Notes: a model not told the origin generated them from the letters alone. Positions 8,386 through 15,853 are shown, numbered from the stretch's first letter. The stretch: DNA of 46,051 bases from an uncultured Fidelibacterota bacterium (GCA_902559415.1 CACEHW010000005.1:1-46051), one strand, 5' to 3'. Program-made: numbers and translations.

Positions 8386-9861
8386 ACTTTTAGTAAAGTC
8401 TTCTGCCTCGGCACTTAGTCTTTTCTTTGTATCTATATCTTTTTTATCATACATCGCAACCATCATATTCATTCGAGGATTTTTTCTAAAAAAATCTCTA
8501 TTCCTATCCACAAATGACCAATAAAGAGAGTCCCAAGTAAAGCACCAGTCTCCTTTTTTATAATCACTCATTTTTAAAATATAATTACTACCACTTATGT
8601 ATGGCTTGGTAGCTAGTAGTCCGCCATCAGAAAATTGACTCATTCCATATACATTTGGGACCATAACCCAGTCGTAAGAATCAATAAACATTTCCATAAA
8701 CCATTTATAGACAGAATTTGGTTTTATACCTATTAATAGCATCATGTTACCTAAGATCATTAGTCGCTCAATATGATGAGCATAACCACTATTTAGACAT
8801 TTTTTAATAGTGTCATCTAAAGGTTCTATGCCTGTCGTTGCGTCATAAAATGATTTTGGCATTGATTTATTATAATTCCAAAAGTTTGAATTCCGTTGTT
8901 TAACACCGTCAGCAACATATATACCTCGCATAAATTCTCTCCAACCAATTATTTGCCTAATAAAGCCTTCAAGAGAGTTAAGTGGGATAGCATTATCTGA
9001 TGAAAAATCCAAAACTTGTTGAATGATATCATTTGGAGTGATTAATCCTATATTTAAATAAGGAGTGATAATACTATGGAAAAGTGTGGATTCATTTTTA
9101 ACAATTGCATCTTCATAAGATCCAAAATGAATTAATCGCTTTTCTAGAAATGAATGAAAAGAGCTCAATGCCTGACTTCTTGTAACAGGATAATTAAAAT
9201 TATCCATCATGCCAAGGTTATCATTATATGATGAGTTAATTAAATCTTTTGCTTTAGAAAGCTTATCATTTTGATAAATGATCTGAGAAATTTTTGGTGG
9301 CTCCATCGTTTTAGGAAAACGCTTTCTATTCTCATGATCAAAACTCCATTTACCACCAACAGGAGTCCCGTCATCCTTTAATAGAATGTTATATCTCTTA
9401 CGCTGTTTTTTGTAAAAGGCAGCCATAAAATGTGATTTTTTGTTGGTAAAATGATCAAAGACGTCTGATTCTTGAAGCATAAAACCTGGTGTATCATATT
9501 TATATGATTTTATAGATAAACTATTAATTGCATGGTCTAGTCTTTTTATGATTGTATAATCAACCGGGTCACAATAGTGAACTTCATTTATATTGTTTTT
9601 TTTAAAAAATGAATCAAAATAATTTTCTCCACTTAATTCTCTTTCAGTGACTAACTGGACATCATATCCCCTATCAATTAACTCGCTTTTATAGCTATCT
9701 GTGGAAAGAAGATGAAGAAGAATTTTATTTTTATGAAACCGTACGGGATATTTTTTATCTATAAAAAATAAAGGGTCTCTGATAATAAAGGTTTTACGAC
9801 TTTTTTTTAAGGCGTCTGAAGTCGAAAATAATTGGTGAGGGAAAATAATTGTAGCATCCAA
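8377..9861 (-). CDS. Photolyase-related protein (DPRP/cryptochrome-like), apparently without the Fe-S ligands
   Basis: Flavoprotein of the deoxyribodipyrimidine photolyase-related family that includes bacterial (6-4) photolyases PhrB/CryB. It is 494 aa. Family landmarks: N-terminal IIFPHQLF, then IRQIIGWREFMRG, YAHHIERLMILGNMMLL, DSYDWVMVPNVYGMSQF and ATKPYISGSNYILKMSDY. Known iron-sulfur members hold a [4Fe-4S] cluster with four cysteines. Here the first position reads TGIEPL (Pro), the CxxC after MSDY is replaced by KKGDW with a shortened loop, and one Cys (WCFTW) remains, so a cluster is unlikely. The start is TTG at 9861: an in-frame stop lies two codons upstream and AAAGG sits 9 nt before it. 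It is the last gene of the operon that starts at 11951. It could be a repair enzyme or a light sensor. Confidence 0.88.
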   Translation of the reverse strand: MDATIIFPHQLFSTSDALKKSRKTFIIRDPLFFIDKKYPVRFHKNKILLHLLSTDSYKSELIDRGYDVQLVTERELSGENYFDSFFKKNNINEVHYCDPVDYTIIKRLDHAINSLSIKSYKYDTPGFMLQESDVFDHFTNKKSHFMAAFYKKQRKRYNILLKDDGTPVGGKWSFDHENRKRFPKTMEPPKISQIIYQNDKLSKAKDLINSSYNDNLGMMDNFNYPVTRSQALSSFHSFLEKRLIHFGSYEDAIVKNESTLFHSIITPYLNIGLITPNDIIQQVLDFSSDNAIPLNSLEGFIRQIIGWREFMRGIYVADGVKQRNSNFWNYNKSMPKSFYDATTGIEPLDDTIKKCLNSGYAHHIERLMILGNMMLLIGIKPNSVYKWFMEMFIDSYDWVMVPNVYGMSQFSDGGLLATKPYISGSNYILKMSDYKKGDWCFTWDSLYWSFVDRNRDFFRKNPRMNMMVAMYDKKDIDTKKRLSAEAEDFTKSLF

Positions 9862-9902
9862 AGTTCAATACCTTTATACATTAATTACTATAAACTTTGG
9901 AT
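9856..9902 (-). repeat. 10-bp perfect inverted repeat enclosing the TTG start of the photolyase-related gene
   Basis: ATCCAAAGTT (9856-9865) and AACTTTGGAT (9893-9902) are perfect reverse complements separated by 27 nt. In the minus-strand transcript the 5' arm lies in the last codons of the glutathione peroxidase gene and the 3' arm contains the TTG start codon, with the Shine-Dalgarno AAAGG in the loop. Such a hairpin could limit translation of the downstream gene; that role is inference. Confidence 0.45.
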
Positions 9903-10427
9903 AATCTCAGAACTAAGAGGACTGGTATTACTCCCAAAAGATTTAATTAAATTTCCATTCTCATCAATTAAATATTTATAAAAATTCCACTTGGGTTTTG
10001 AGTCATTCCACCCATTCAAATCACTATTTGTTAGCCACTTGTAAACAGGGTGAATTGGTTTCTTTCTAATATTTATTTTGCTCATCACTGGAAATTTTAT
10101 ACTATAGTTTGATTCACAAAACTGAGCAATTTGACTATCACTACCTGGCTCCTGAGATCCAAAATCATTGCAAGGAAAAGCAACAACCTGCAATTTATCA
10201 CCATGAGAATCTTGTAATTTTTGTAATTCTTTGTACTGTCTAGTGTATCCACAATATGACGCTACATTTACAATTAATATTTTTTTACCACTAAATTCTT
10301 TAAAAGACTTTTCTTCACCTAAAATATTTTTGAAATTAATATTGTAAAAATCTGAGGACATTATATCACCTTTTGTAAAAACTATATTGATAGTAAAAAG
10401 TATGTATAATAAAATGTTTTTCATCAT
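9888..10427 (-). CDS. Periplasmic glutathione peroxidase-family peroxidase (Cys type)
   Basis: Thiol peroxidase that reduces hydrogen peroxide and lipid hydroperoxides, in bacteria usually with thioredoxin as donor. It is 179 aa including an N-terminal hydrophobic signal (LLYILFTINIVF), so it should act outside the cytoplasm. The active-site triad is visible: Cys59 in NVASYCGYT (Cys instead of selenocysteine), Gln in CNDFGSQEPG and Trp in PKWNFYKYLI. Its start overlaps the VOC gene stop by 4 nt. In this context it probably detoxifies lipid peroxides formed under light stress. Downstream is the photolyase-related gene, 26 nt away. Confidence 0.93.
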   Translation of the reverse strand: MMKNILLYILFTINIVFTKGDIMSSDFYNINFKNILGEEKSFKEFSGKKILIVNVASYCGYTRQYKELQKLQDSHGDKLQVVAFPCNDFGSQEPGSDSQIAQFCESNYSIKFPVMSKINIRKKPIHPVYKWLTNSDLNGWNDSKPKWNFYKYLIDENGNLIKSFGSNTSPLSSEIIQSL

Positions 10428-10720
10428 TTTGGATATCTAATGAGTTCAAATTTATTGGAATCTGGAGATTCAACATAGACAGATTCTGATCCATCACGGT
10501 GCTTCACTGGAGTACCAAAGTCCTCAATATTCTCTCTTTTAATTGCGATATGAGGTGGGTGTTGATCTGGAACTACTAAGGCTAATTTTGTATTATCAAA
10601 TTTTAGTAAAGCCCAAGTATCATCTTCAAATTCAATTTCACATTTAAACATCTTTTTATACCAAAGTACAGAATCTTTGATTGAAGTGGTTTGGATTGCA
10701 ATATGGTCAATTTTATCCAT
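10424..10720 (-). CDS. VOC/glyoxalase-fold protein
   Basis: A 98-aa single-domain vicinal-oxygen-chelate protein. The first beta-alpha unit reads KIDHIAIQTTSIKDSVLWYKKMF, with His6 in the usual metal-ligand place, and the C-terminal strand YVESPDSNKFELI ends with the Glu that commonly completes the metal site. With only one module it would act as a dimer. Substrate cannot be predicted; members include glyoxalase I, dioxygenases and resistance proteins. It is embedded between an SDR gene (2 nt upstream) and the glutathione peroxidase (4-nt overlap), so it belongs to the same stress operon. Confidence 0.8.
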   Translation of the reverse strand: MDKIDHIAIQTTSIKDSVLWYKKMFKCEIEFEDDTWALLKFDNTKLALVVPDQHPPHIAIKRENIEDFGTPVKHRDGSESVYVESPDSNKFELIRYPK

Positions 10721-10722
10721 TT

Positions 10723-11433
10723 CTAGCTCGCTATTTTAGTTGTTGAAAGTCCACCATCAATATTAATAACTGAACCTGTTACCCAACTAGTTTTATCGGC
10801 AATTAAGGGAATTACAAATTTTGAAACATTTTGTGGTGTTCCAACTCTACCAATGCTATGCATTTTTCTTGAAATTTCTAGAGACATGTCGTTAGAAAAA
10901 ATACTTTTAGATAAATTTGACTCAACTAAGCCCAAAGCAATAGCATTAACTCTTATATTGTTTTTCGAGTAAGTTGCTGCTGCAGATTTTACTAAGCCTT
11001 CTACACCAGCTTTTGCTGCAGCTATGGCTTCATGATTTACAAGACCAATGTTTGCAGCTGCTGAAGAAAAAAACAAAATGTTACCACCATTTTTTCTCAT
11101 TAGAGGAATAGTATTTTTTAAAATAAAGAACGATGATTTCAAATTGATATCAAGGGTGGCATCTAAATCTTCTTCTTTCGTTAAATGCGCTGGCTTTAAA
11201 AATATTGAACCAAGGCAATTAACAACAGAATCAATAGTTTCATATTGACCCTTAATAATTGAAAACAATTCATCTACAGAACTACTACCATTATAGCGCC
11301 ACTCAATTGAATCATGATCATGGACTTTTTCGCCAGAGCTAGATGTTATTATCAAATTCGTATCTGAGCCCTGTAGTTCTTCCACTATTGATGAACCAAT
11401 TGCTCCGGAACCGTTTATTATTAAAGTATTCAT
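10723..11433 (-). CDS. Short-chain dehydrogenase/reductase-like protein lacking the catalytic Tyr
   Basis: Rossmann-fold SDR protein of 236 aa. The nucleotide-binding loop INGSGAIGSS is at residues 6-15, the NCLGS segment corresponds to the usual NNAG, the catalytic Ser pair is FFSSAAA (Ser123/124) and the catalytic Lys is Lys141. The Tyr expected 13 residues after the Ser and four before the Lys is Ile137 (HEAIAAAKAG), so classical hydride-transfer chemistry is doubtful. The C-terminal loop SWVTGSVINIDGG is conserved. SDR genes accompany light/singlet-oxygen regulons in proteobacteria as I remember them, so this could be a conserved non-canonical branch. Neighbours: 12 nt after the zinc-ribbon-like gene, 2 nt before VOC. 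Confidence 0.85.
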   Translation of the reverse strand: MNTLIINGSGAIGSSIVEELQGSDTNLIITSSSGEKVHDHDSIEWRYNGSSSVDELFSIIKGQYETIDSVVNCLGSIFLKPAHLTKEEDLDATLDINLKSSFFILKNTIPLMRKNGGNILFFSSAAANIGLVNHEAIAAAKAGVEGLVKSAAATYSKNNIRVNAIALGLVESNLSKSIFSNDMSLEISRKMHSIGRVGTPQNVSKFVIPLIADKTSWVTGSVINIDGGLSTTKIAS

Positions 11434-11445
11434 TTGGTTAAAATC

Positions 11446-11688
11446 TTACTGACAACAACTCGGACATGCTTCTTTCTCTTTACCATATCTTGGTACTTCA
11501 TCGTAGTATTTGATGGTAGTCTTACCATTGAATACGTGTTTTTGCCATACTATTCTACACAAATTACATACCTTTAATTCTCTATCTGCAACTTTACCAT
11601 CAAGGAAGTATCGGGTAGATTTTTTCTTTGGCTCTTTGCGCTTTTCTGTATTTTCTAATCCAGCAGCTACAGCTTGTAATATTGTCAT
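11446..11688 (-). CDS. Small zinc-ribbon-like protein of unknown function
   Basis: Unrecognised 80-aa protein. The C-terminal half has two cysteine pairs, CNLC (residues 41-44) and CPSCC at the very end, spaced like a treble-clef or ribbon metal site. The N-terminal third is basic (EKRKEPKKKSTR), compatible with nucleic-acid binding. A strong Shine-Dalgarno (AAAGGAG, 7 nt before ATG) lies in the end of the upstream gene, 2 nt away. It is the second gene of the operon carrying operator copy 2 and may be a regulatory accessory; no function is assigned. The plus-strand ORF at 11510 is a shadow. Confidence 0.7.
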   Translation of the reverse strand: MTILQAVAAGLENTEKRKEPKKKSTRYFLDGKVADRELKVCNLCRIVWQKHVFNGKTTIKYYDEVPRYGKEKEACPSCCQ

Positions 11689-11690
11689 AA

Positions 11691-11951
11691 CTAGACTCCT
11701 TTAGTACTATTTATTTGATCTTTATCTGATGGTGAATTATATAATGCTTGGAAAAGCTTACCATCTTCAGATGTAATGCCTGACGAAACGCTCCATCCAG
11801 CTAACAACATTTTATCAACCGCAATTACTAAACTTGGTAGATGATGTTTTGAACAAGATAATATAGCATACCTAATTCCTTGATCAATTTCGACATACTC
11901 ACCAATTCGAGTATTTTTTACGTCTTTTTTAATACCATTATTAATTACCAT
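11691..11951 (-). CDS. Small protein of unknown function, first gene of the light-stress operon
   Basis: Unrecognised 86-aa protein. The central and C-terminal part (LPSLVIAVDKMLLAGWSVS followed by a short loop and LFQALYN) vaguely resembles the DUF1737 pattern of a helix, GW and two strands, but I would not rely on that. It starts at ATG 11951, only 5 nt after a probable -10 element and without a Shine-Dalgarno, suggesting a leaderless mRNA. As the promoter-proximal gene beneath operator copy 2 it is likely the first product made on induction. Confidence 0.65.
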   Translation of the reverse strand: MVINNGIKKDVKNTRIGEYVEIDQGIRYAILSCSKHHLPSLVIAVDKMLLAGWSVSSGITSEDGKLFQALYNSPSDKDQINSTKGV

Positions 11952-11956
11952 GGCAT

Positions 11957-11986
11957 ATATTATTTAACCTAAATGGTAAATGTCAA
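11957..11986 (-). promoter_or_regulatory. Promoter of the 11951-8377 operon, apparently leaderless
   Basis: On the minus strand a perfect TTGACA (11986-11981), an 18-nt spacer and TAATAT (11962-11957) end 5 nt before the ATG at 11951. The geometry (hexamer, 18 nt, hexamer, 5 nt, ATG) is identical to the promoter before 7757. The operator repeat abuts the -35 on its upstream side, so the MerR protein could block or remodel RNA polymerase there. Confidence 0.6.
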
Positions 11987-11989
11987 GTA

Positions 11990-12008
11990 TTTTTGAGCGT
12001 TTTAAGCG
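11990..12008. promoter_or_regulatory. Predicted MerR operator, copy 2
   Basis: The minus strand reads CGCTTAAAACGCTCAAAAA, two 9-bp direct repeats (CTTAAAACG, CTCAAAAAT) placed just upstream of the TTGACA of the leaderless promoter. The 14-nt core is identical to copy 1 at 7684-7697; I found no third exact copy in the window. The repeat overlaps the last codons of the desaturase gene, whose 3' end is therefore constrained by two functions. Confidence 0.55.
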
Positions 12009-12730
12009 TTTTTTAGTCTGATTATTTTTATTTTGGAGAGAAATTTGGTTATAATATATCCAGGGTCAACCTCAAACCAACGTCTTGAAAACTTTAAATT
12101 CGTTGGCTTACTATGATGATTATTTTGGAATAATTCTCCCATCATTAAAAAATCAATAGGAAGTGTGTTTTTAGAGTTATCTATTGTTTTTTTATCGTTA
12201 GTATACCCGTAACGATGGCCACACCAATTGACGATTGAACCATGGAGAGGCCCCATAATAAAATGCACAGGTAACAATGCATACTGCCAACTAGCTGTTG
12301 TAAACTCAATGTATAATAAAGTATAAAACCCAATAAATGAAAGCCTTACTATCCAATTATCACCTAGCTTTTCTAATAAAGGCCATCTAGGAACGTCAAA
12401 ATCATAATTTGAATAATCTTTTTTGTTAAGTCTCACAGATTCATAATGTTTTATTGTGTTAAGATTCATCTTTATAATATTCTTGGAAAAAATTGGCGAA
12501 TGAGGATCTTTTTCGGTGTCACTATGTTTATGATGGAGCCTATGAAGAATAGCATATGCCCTAGGGTTTAAAAAAGAAGAGCCTTGGGTTAAAAATGTAA
12601 GAAAGAAAAAAATCTTTTCCCAAAAATTGGACATTGTAAACATTTGGTGAGACGCATAACGATGCAAGAAAACTGTCTGAAAAAATAGACTACTGTACCA
12701 ATGCGCTATAAAAATAAAAATTATGACCAT
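12002..12730 (-). CDS. Fatty acid desaturase (acyl-CoA/acyl-lipid delta-9 type)
   Basis: Membrane di-iron desaturase of 242 aa that introduces a double bond in acyl chains. The three histidine boxes are present: HRYASH, HRLHHKHSD and FQNNHHSKP (with Gln in place of the first His of the common HNNHH box, a variant I recall from other bacterial members). Hydrophobic segments flank them. It is the last gene of the lipid operon, 15 nt after the second methyltransferase gene, and could supply the monounsaturated chain that those enzymes methylate. Aerobic desaturation fits an oxygenated habitat. The gene is followed by the promoter of the next operon. Confidence 0.9.
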   Translation of the reverse strand: MVIIFIFIAHWYSSLFFQTVFLHRYASHQMFTMSNFWEKIFFFLTFLTQGSSFLNPRAYAILHRLHHKHSDTEKDPHSPIFSKNIIKMNLNTIKHYESVRLNKKDYSNYDFDVPRWPLLEKLGDNWIVRLSFIGFYTLLYIEFTTASWQYALLPVHFIMGPLHGSIVNWCGHRYGYTNDKKTIDNSKNTLPIDFLMMGELFQNNHHSKPTNLKFSRRWFEVDPGYIITKFLSKIKIIRLKNA

Positions 12731-12745
12731 GTGTGATTATAATAT

Positions 12746-13786
12746 TTAATCGGAAGATTTTACAAACCTATAATGTGAGACGCCCCATTCTCTTCCATTA
12801 TCATAACCAAAGAGTACTTCACAAGCCATGAAAAATATCCGCCACCTTTGAAACCAAACTGAAGCATTATCCGCTCCATATGTTTCACTGAATATGGACA
12901 TAATTTCATTTTTATTGCTATCCATTTTATTAAGCCAAGCAAGAGAAGTTTTTTCATAATGCGAACCATTAAAACGCCAACTCATTTCAATGTTCAATTT
13001 TTTCTGAAAATACAAAAGTAATTGATGCGATGGCATAATACCTCCACTAAAAAAATTGCGTCCCATCCAATCTCCTTCACCATCCTCTGTAAAAGGATAA
13101 ACTAATGTTCTGTGAGTAAATATATGAATGAATAGCTTCCCACTAGGCTGAAGCCAACTAGATACTTTATCTAACAGTTGTTCGTAATTCCTCATGTGTT
13201 CAAACATTTCAACCGAAACAATCCTATCGAATTTCTCATCAATTGTAAACACATTCATATCTGCAGTAATTACCTTAACATTTTCCAAGCCTCTTTCTTG
13301 ACATTTTTTTTCAATAAATAGTCTTTGATCTTTGGAATTACTCACCGCAGTGATCTGACTTTTAGGATAATTTTCTGCCATATACAGTGTCAACGAACCC
13401 CACCCGCAACCAAGCTCAAGAATGCTATCGCCATTAGTGATTTCTGCCCTTTCAGCACTTAATTTGAGCATAGCAAATTCCGAATCATCTAGATTCGTAA
13501 CACCTTCAGGCCAATATCCAGAACTATATTTTAAATGCTTACCTAAAGCATTTACGAAAAAATCAGGTGGTACTTCATAATGCTGCTCATTTGCTTTATC
13601 AGGAACATAGGCGATTGAACTACCTTTCATCTCATTTACCCAATTTTGATGATGGGCTTCTACTTCGGAAACGGACCTAGATTTTTCCCATAAAAGTCTT
13701 TCTTTTTGCATTCTTCTTATACCGCTTCGAATCAAAAAGTCAGGCATAATTCCTTTTTCCGCGAAATCAATTAATTTTTTAATCAT
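12746..13786 (-). CDS. SAM-dependent methyltransferase of the cyclopropane-fatty-acid synthase family (second copy)
   Basis: A 346-aa member of the CFA-synthase superfamily. Motif I for SAM binding is SILELGCGWGSL, preceded by HYEVPPDFF and KYSSGYWPEG; the active-site Glu lies in SVEMFEHM and a His follows in KLFIHIFTH. It lacks the ~80-residue N-terminal lipid-binding module of classical Cfa, so its acyl substrate may be presented differently. It lies 8 nt after the first CFA-like gene. The first copy plus this one would match the UfaM plus FufM pair of methylases reported for monomethyl and dimethyl furan fatty acids; that equation is inference, and an N- or O-methyltransferase role is possible. 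The ORF at 12760 is a shadow. Confidence 0.85.
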   Translation of the reverse strand: MIKKLIDFAEKGIMPDFLIRSGIRRMQKERLLWEKSRSVSEVEAHHQNWVNEMKGSSIAYVPDKANEQHYEVPPDFFVNALGKHLKYSSGYWPEGVTNLDDSEFAMLKLSAERAEITNGDSILELGCGWGSLTLYMAENYPKSQITAVSNSKDQRLFIEKKCQERGLENVKVITADMNVFTIDEKFDRIVSVEMFEHMRNYEQLLDKVSSWLQPSGKLFIHIFTHRTLVYPFTEDGEGDWMGRNFFSGGIMPSHQLLLYFQKKLNIEMSWRFNGSHYEKTSLAWLNKMDSNKNEIMSIFSETYGADNASVWFQRWRIFFMACEVLFGYDNGREWGVSHYRFVKSSD

Positions 13787-13794
13787 AGTTAATT

Positions 13795-15066
13795 CTAATA
13801 GTTTATTTGAATATTTTTATTTTCTGGTTTTGCCATTACAAGCTGTACATCACCAATGAATCTTTCTCTAAAACCCGCTTCGCAGTAGATAAAATAATAA
13901 TCCCACATCCTCAAAAATTCATCGCTATATCCCATTTCTTTTATTTTTTCAAACTCATCTTTGTATTTATCTCGCCACAATTTTAATGTATCAGCGTAAT
14001 ACTTAGTAATGTCCTCTAAATGTACCAAAGATAGATCAGTATTGGACTTAATGACAGAAAGCACATGATTAACAGATATTAAATTAGATCCAGGGAAAAT
14101 ATATTTTTTAATAAAGTCAACTGACTTTAAGTGGTTTTCAAAACCCTGCTCGTGATAGGTAATACCCTGAATTGCCATTATACCATTTGGTTTCAATAGC
14201 CTAGAGCAAGTTTCAAAAAAATTCTGAATGAAGTTGTAACCAACAGCTTCAATCATTTCTATAGAAACTAACTTATCATATTGGCCACTAAGAGACCTAT
14301 AATCCTCATTTAATAATGTAATCTTATCTTCCAACCCTTCAGCATTTATCAGATTAGAAACATATTCATGCTGTCTATTTGAAATAGTGGTTGTTGTAAC
14401 TTTACAACCATACTTTTTTGCAGCGTGAAAAGCGAAACTACCCCATCCTGTACCAATCTCGATTATGTGGTCATCCGCTTTTATATTAAGCTTCCTACAT
14501 ATCCGGTCTAGCTTCTCTATGGAAGCATCATACAACGATAAATTTTCTGGTTCAAAAACTGCACAGGAGTAGGTCATGCTTTTATCTAGCCATACCTGAA
14601 AAAATTCATTACTTAAATCATAATGGGCTACAATATTTTCTTTACTCCCAGATACAGTATTTCTTCGAGACCTATGAATCATCCTATTGATAGGATTTAA
14701 AAGCTTAGCAAAACCCCCTTCAAGACTTTTTTGAATTTCCTGATTTTTAATTACGATCTGTATGATTTTCACCATATCATCAGCATCCCAATATCCCGCA
14801 GAGTATGCCTCAGCTATTCCAAGGTCGCCACCACTTCCAGCCAATACGTAAAACTCATCAGAATAAACATGTGCCTCCACTTTCAATGAGGAATTTTCAT
14901 CACCAAATACAATGCGCTCCTTGCCCTCATTTAAAATTATACACCCATGCTTTATCTCTTTAAATTGAGATAAAAGTAATCTTCTAAATATTTTAACTAA
15001 TATTCCAGGCTTTTTATTTATGCTCGTATCAGACGCAGCTTGTTCTATTGAAAACTGTTTTGCCAT
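13795..15066 (-). CDS. CFA-synthase-like fatty acid methyltransferase (UfaM-type candidate)
   Basis: A 423-aa protein with an N-terminal lipid-binding domain (about 1-120) and a SAM-dependent methyltransferase domain: HYDLSNEFFQVWLD, TYSCAVF, HIIEIGTGWGSFAFHA, SIEMIEAVGYN, then DFIKKYIFPGS. In E. coli Cfa a His in the loop LLHTIG helps hold bicarbonate; here the loop reads AIQGIT, as in the clade that I recall containing plant and alpha-proteobacterial UfaM-like enzymes, so methylation of the double bond without ring closure is plausible. Substrate would be an unsaturated phospholipid acyl chain in the inner membrane. It sits directly downstream of DUF1365 and FAD oxidase genes. Confidence 0.87.
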   Translation of the reverse strand: MAKQFSIEQAASDTSINKKPGILVKIFRRLLLSQFKEIKHGCIILNEGKERIVFGDENSSLKVEAHVYSDEFYVLAGSGGDLGIAEAYSAGYWDADDMVKIIQIVIKNQEIQKSLEGGFAKLLNPINRMIHRSRRNTVSGSKENIVAHYDLSNEFFQVWLDKSMTYSCAVFEPENLSLYDASIEKLDRICRKLNIKADDHIIEIGTGWGSFAFHAAKKYGCKVTTTTISNRQHEYVSNLINAEGLEDKITLLNEDYRSLSGQYDKLVSIEMIEAVGYNFIQNFFETCSRLLKPNGIMAIQGITYHEQGFENHLKSVDFIKKYIFPGSNLISVNHVLSVIKSNTDLSLVHLEDITKYYADTLKLWRDKYKDEFEKIKEMGYSDEFLRMWDYYFIYCEAGFRERFIGDVQLVMAKPENKNIQINY

Positions 15067-15085
15067 TTAAATACTATCCTTAAAA

Positions 15086-15853
15086 CTAATTTTTTACTTT
15101 ACTTGGATGAATGAAGAAGGTTGCACCTCGAAGCCACAGAAAAAAGGCTTGCAAGTGGATCCAAAATACAACTCTGATCGTCATTAAAGGGTACTTAAAT
15201 ACTGAAAAAAACAAGCTTCTTTTATTTAGAATGCTTCTTTTTAAATTTAACGTAGCATCAAAAACTCTTTCGCCATCCTTATAATTTTTCATAAACACGC
15301 TAAGCTTATCCTCAGGACTACTAAACACCCAGTCATACATGTGGTCCATGTCCCAAAACGGTGAAACATGAAGCTCCTTTTTCATTTCAGATCTAATTTT
15401 ATTTTCTTGTTTATTGTTCGAGGCTCGCAACACATACGAAAACCTCTCTTTCCAAGGTGTGTTTGTTACTTCTGCTAGAATGAATTCGACTTTATGGTCA
15501 TCCTTATCAAAACAATAGTAAAAACTTACTGGATTAAAACAATATCCAAAATAGCGAAGATGAGCTAACATTCTAATTTTACCAATAGGTCTGGAGCCAG
15601 TCTTTCCCTCTACTGTATCTCTAATTGCTTTATCTAGAGACTTTGTTTCAATATTATGAAAATCTTTCCTATTAAATGATACTATAGCTGGCTTATTTAC
15701 ATTCCAAAAAAGAGATTTTTTCATTACGCTATCTAGATCATTAATATCCAAATAAAGCATAAAAATAGGATACGAAAACTCCCTTTTAAATGGTTTATAT
15801 CTACGATGTTTTACCAAACCAGTATAGATATAGTGACCTGTTGAAATGTTCAC
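15086..15853 (-). CDS. DUF1365 family protein (furan fatty acid pathway candidate)
   Basis: A 255-aa DUF1365 protein. Family motifs include HRRYKPFKREFSYPIFMLYLD at the N-terminus (quoted in part: YPIFMLYLDINDL), MLAHLRYFGYCFNPVSFYYCFD, and EVTNTPWKERFSYVL. A C-terminal hydrophobic segment suggests membrane association. DUF1365 genes travel with FAD amine oxidases and CFA-like methyltransferases in light- or singlet-oxygen-induced clusters, and the furan fatty acid genes of Rhodobacter come from such a cluster. The start is GTG at 15853, overlapping the stop of the FAD oxidase gene by 4 nt, which implies translational coupling and a joint role. Confidence 0.88.
   Translation of the reverse strand: MNISTGHYIYTGLVKHRRYKPFKREFSYPIFMLYLDINDLDSVMKKSLFWNVNKPAIVSFNRKDFHNIETKSLDKAIRDTVEGKTGSRPIGKIRMLAHLRYFGYCFNPVSFYYCFDKDDHKVEFILAEVTNTPWKERFSYVLRASNNKQENKIRSEMKKELHVSPFWDMDHMYDWVFSSPEDKLSVFMKNYKDGERVFDATLNLKRSILNKRSLFFSVFKYPLMTIRVVFWIHLQAFFLWLRGATFFIHPSKVKN

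Noticed and set aside
8232-8414. 60-aa minus-strand ORF
   Set aside because: It lies across the plus-strand 44-aa membrane gene, which has an ATGA overlap with its neighbour, and across the 3' end of the photolyase-related gene; hydrophobicity comes from the antisense of a membrane segment.
13795-15066. Classical cyclopropane fatty acid synthase
   Set aside because: The bicarbonate-site His is replaced (AIQGIT) and the gene sits with DUF1365 and the FAD enzyme, so a methyltransferase of the furan fatty acid type is the better call, though not proven.
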